The position numbers were made by a program, and so were the translations under genes. The notes under the pieces are model-generated. The model was not told the origin of the DNA, made no database searches, and saw nothing but the letters and a program-made list of their open reading frames with translations. Positions 61,637 through 64,000 of a DNA stretch of 64,000 bases are shown here, in pieces. This DNA is from Takifugu bimaculatus (taxonomy: Eukaryota > Chordata > Actinopteri > Tetraodontiformes > Tetraodontidae): NCBI GenBank assembly GCA_004026145.2, contig CP034991.1, forward strand, positions 6,169,294-6,233,293, given 5' to 3'. Position 1 is the stretch's first letter; each line of letters begins with the position of its first letter.

Positions 61637-64000
61637 CCAGTCTTCATCAGCGTTTACTATTGAATTTAGATATAAAACACATTTAGATACCTAAAGCTAA
61701 AAGGTTTGCATACATTGGCGTTGAACTCCTTACATTGTGCACACGTCTATGAGCATGTTGCACGTGTGCTGTCTCTGCTGATGGTCATAAGTGAGTTAAT
61801 TCTCTGGACAAGAATCAATTTGTATTGATAAAAACAAACCTGTGACACATTATGAAAAATCCCAAGGGTCTGAACCACAGAACTGGTGTCATATTTGATT
61901 TATGTGCAGACGCCGACTGTCTGTAGCATCTAAAATTAGACTTTCAGCTCAGTACATTCATTATCCTTTATTTCCCCCATAACTTACATAAACATGTGCC
62001 TTTTTAATTGTACAGTACATGCAATCACTTTAACCATCATTCCAGGGTAGCAGGGTGCTTACATCTCAGCACCAGTACTTTACTCTCTAAATGGGGTTGA
62101 AATGGACCCATACAATTGTTAAAAACATCCTTATTGTATGCACAGCCACAGATAGATGGAAACATAGCGTTGATACACTCACGAGGGCGGGAGAGTGAAC
62201 TCGCACACATGATACAGAGAGCACTATACCATCTCAAAGCTTCCAATCACAACGGCCGTTGGAAGTGTAGCGGTGGGGCTCCCTCATCTGCTCTTCCTAA
62301 TAAAGTCAGCTCCTCATTCCACTCATTAGCTGATTTCTAAATCAATATCAATAAAGCCACCATTCACTTCCAGGTTGGCTTTTCGTGTGTTCTCCTGACC
62401 GCCTGCTCGTGTTTACTTCCTCCTAAACCGAATCAATATTGATGACATCATCTCTTAAGGGGTCTTTTTCCTGTTTCTTCCTGGGCTGTTTGAAATTTTA
62501 AATCTGTATCCTAGATAGAATCACACATTCCCGGTCCATGCTCCAGTCCTGTCTGGAAGTCTTTTTATTTTGATCGTGAAGGTCACACGAGGGCGTTGGC
62601 AAAGACGTGTCGGAGGCCCCGGCGGCGACTCAAGGTCCACACTCGTCTCATTACCGGGATCACAGCTCCACGTGGCCCCGCGTGTGAAAGGTTAATGGAC
62701 GAGGGCTCCTGCAGCGATTCACCTCATGGCGCCGTGTCACCACATCCGTTACTAATCTGACAGCAATCAGAGGAGCCGCGTCGGACAAAAGATGAATGAC
62801 ACATCCACCTTCGCTAATGAGCGCCACGCATATTGTAATTAGACCACGCTAAATATTATAAATCGCACCTTTTGTATAGCAGCAGCTCATTTTAGCAACA
62901 CGATGGCTCCACACTCCACAAACTAGCTTGTCATTTAATTGATGCCAAAGTGTCAAATAAGCCGCAATATATGCTTAATATAGGCTGAAAAATAGACTGT
63001 ACAACGACTTTTTTACTGTTTATAAGTTTGGAAACAGCTACCCTGGGCTACATCGCTGGAGTTGTCTTTGGCTGTTGTCATGGAGACCTTCTCTCTGTTC
63101 AAGATCATTTGACAGCTCCATTGTCCCACAGAACCTCCTGATCGTTTATATATTTTATTCCTTTGAAGCTGATCTTGCTTTTCGTGTAAGATGAGCCTTG
63201 ATGATGGGTCTTAAATACTGAAACTGCACTTTGGATGGAAGAACCACATTTGAGGGCTTTGATTGGTGCCTGAAGTGCTTTTGATTTGTTTTCCCCATCA
63301 CTTTGAGTGGCCTTGTTTAAACAGCAACATTAAGAAGAGTGACAACCTTTTACCAATTACCGGCGCAGACCCGTCAGATGGTGGCCAGCCTGCTCTTTCA
63401 GGCCGGTGTGCTTCAGAAAACACGCTCCGCTGCGCGTGCACAACGCACATTCACCATTGTGAATCTCTCTTTCATGCTGGGGTGTTATGGAAAATGACTT
63501 GTCACGACGGAAACAGGGTCAACTTCGCATGTAAGCACCGCGCTCTTCCAGAGATGATACTCACCGAAAGACCTTGAGCTAAAAGTCAAGGTCACTGTAT
63601 CAGATTATACTGGAAGCATTCACAAGACCAGCACCTTCAATGTGATATTAACTCAAAGCAGTTATTCATAATGAATAACTCTGTTTACTCTGTTTTCCAG
63701 GCAGGCTCTGGCTCTGCCCTGAGGCTTTCCCCTCCTCAGACTGTGCACACTTCTGTGTTGGCCTGGCACCAGCGTGCAGCTCCATGGTGGAGGTTAAACT
63801 GGTCGTGCCACACGGCCATACGTCTCCCCTCCCTCTCCTCAGTTGTTCGCTCGCTCTGTGCTCGGCTGGCACATGTCGGCCTGTTCTTGGCAGAGCTCGT
63901 ATGACAGCTCTTGTCCAGCTTTTTTTTTCTTTTCTTTTTCAGACAGGTTTACTAACACACCTCTGTGTTGGCAGACGCTCAGTGATCCGGCACCAGTGAG

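Larger units (their letters stand above)
45144..64000 (+). other. grid2: Probable grid2 intron downstream of the exon, running to the window end
   Basis: After the donor at 45144 I find no further receptor-like exon in any plus-strand frame. The next exon of the family continues the amino-terminal domain, and nothing similar is visible. The stretch is low in transposon remnants compared with 5-33 kb and holds scattered microsatellites only. Confidence 0.6.
54475..64000. other. Non-coding block to the window end, no recognised gene
   Basis: Mostly unique, AT-richer sequence with two TG tracts (59.1 and 61.6 kb). A stretch at 62.6-62.95 kb has enhancer-like composition. A strong pyrimidine tract ending in CAG at 63922-63943 looks like a splice acceptor, but the bases after it do not encode a recognisable receptor segment. 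Confidence 0.55.

Noticed and set aside
63922..64000. Possible exon after a strong pyrimidine tract and CAG
   Set aside because: None of the three frames after the CAG resembles the next part of the glutamate receptor, one has an immediate stop, and the window ends before a donor can be judged.

Overview
The window looks like non-coding DNA from a teleost fish nuclear genome. It contains one confidently recognised coding exon, no prokaryotic operon structure, many (CA/TG)n and (CT/GA)n microsatellites, and decayed fish-type transposable elements. The exon (44988-45143, + strand) has consensus splice sites and reads as the start of the amino-terminal domain of the delta-2 ionotropic glutamate receptor, grid2. 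It is probably exon 2, because its 5' boundary falls just after the position of the signal peptide in the family. I find no exon 1 upstream and no exon 3 downstream. The simplest reading is therefore that bases 1-44987 belong largely to a very long first intron and 45144-64000 to the next one. Part of the far left could instead be upstream intergenic DNA if exon 1 was missed.

Layout. 1-5.1 kb: unique-looking sequence with imperfect TG tracts. 5.1-5.95 kb: a cluster of old dispersed repeats, namely a LINE-tail-like scrap, a degenerate GGTTAG-rich repeat, and a minus-strand tRNA-derived SINE with a visible B box. 6-15.6 kb: mostly unique, with microsatellites and a CpG-rich patch near 9.8-10.6 kb. 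15.6-16.47 kb: a compact composite of a SINE-type 3' module ending in (GATG)n, a roughly 125 bp (CTCCT)n pyrimidine tract, and a complete 428 bp non-autonomous hAT element with an exact 8 bp target-site duplication. 16.5-31.8 kb: unique sequence, microsatellites, a second GGTTAG-rich repeat (28.4 kb) and a strong G-quadruplex motif (29.14 kb). 31.9-33.1 kb: an old repeat scrap and a 5'-truncated minus-strand LINE carrying a zinc-knuckle and restriction-like-endonuclease C-terminus, broken by a stop and two frameshifts. 33.2-44.5 kb: numerous simple repeats, a (ACACATGCAG)n minisatellite and a (CA)n tract of about 128 bp only about 0.5 kb before the exon. 45.1-64 kb: downstream intron with few repeats and one 3' stretch (62.6-62.95 kb) that resembles a conserved non-coding element.

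I found no evidence of a novel multi-gene system. The best-supported items are the grid2 exon, the hAT insertion with its duplication, and the mapped lesions in the LINE remnant. Nearly all open reading frames of 60-210 codons look like chance or low-complexity frames. They lack recognisable domains and often run through microsatellites.
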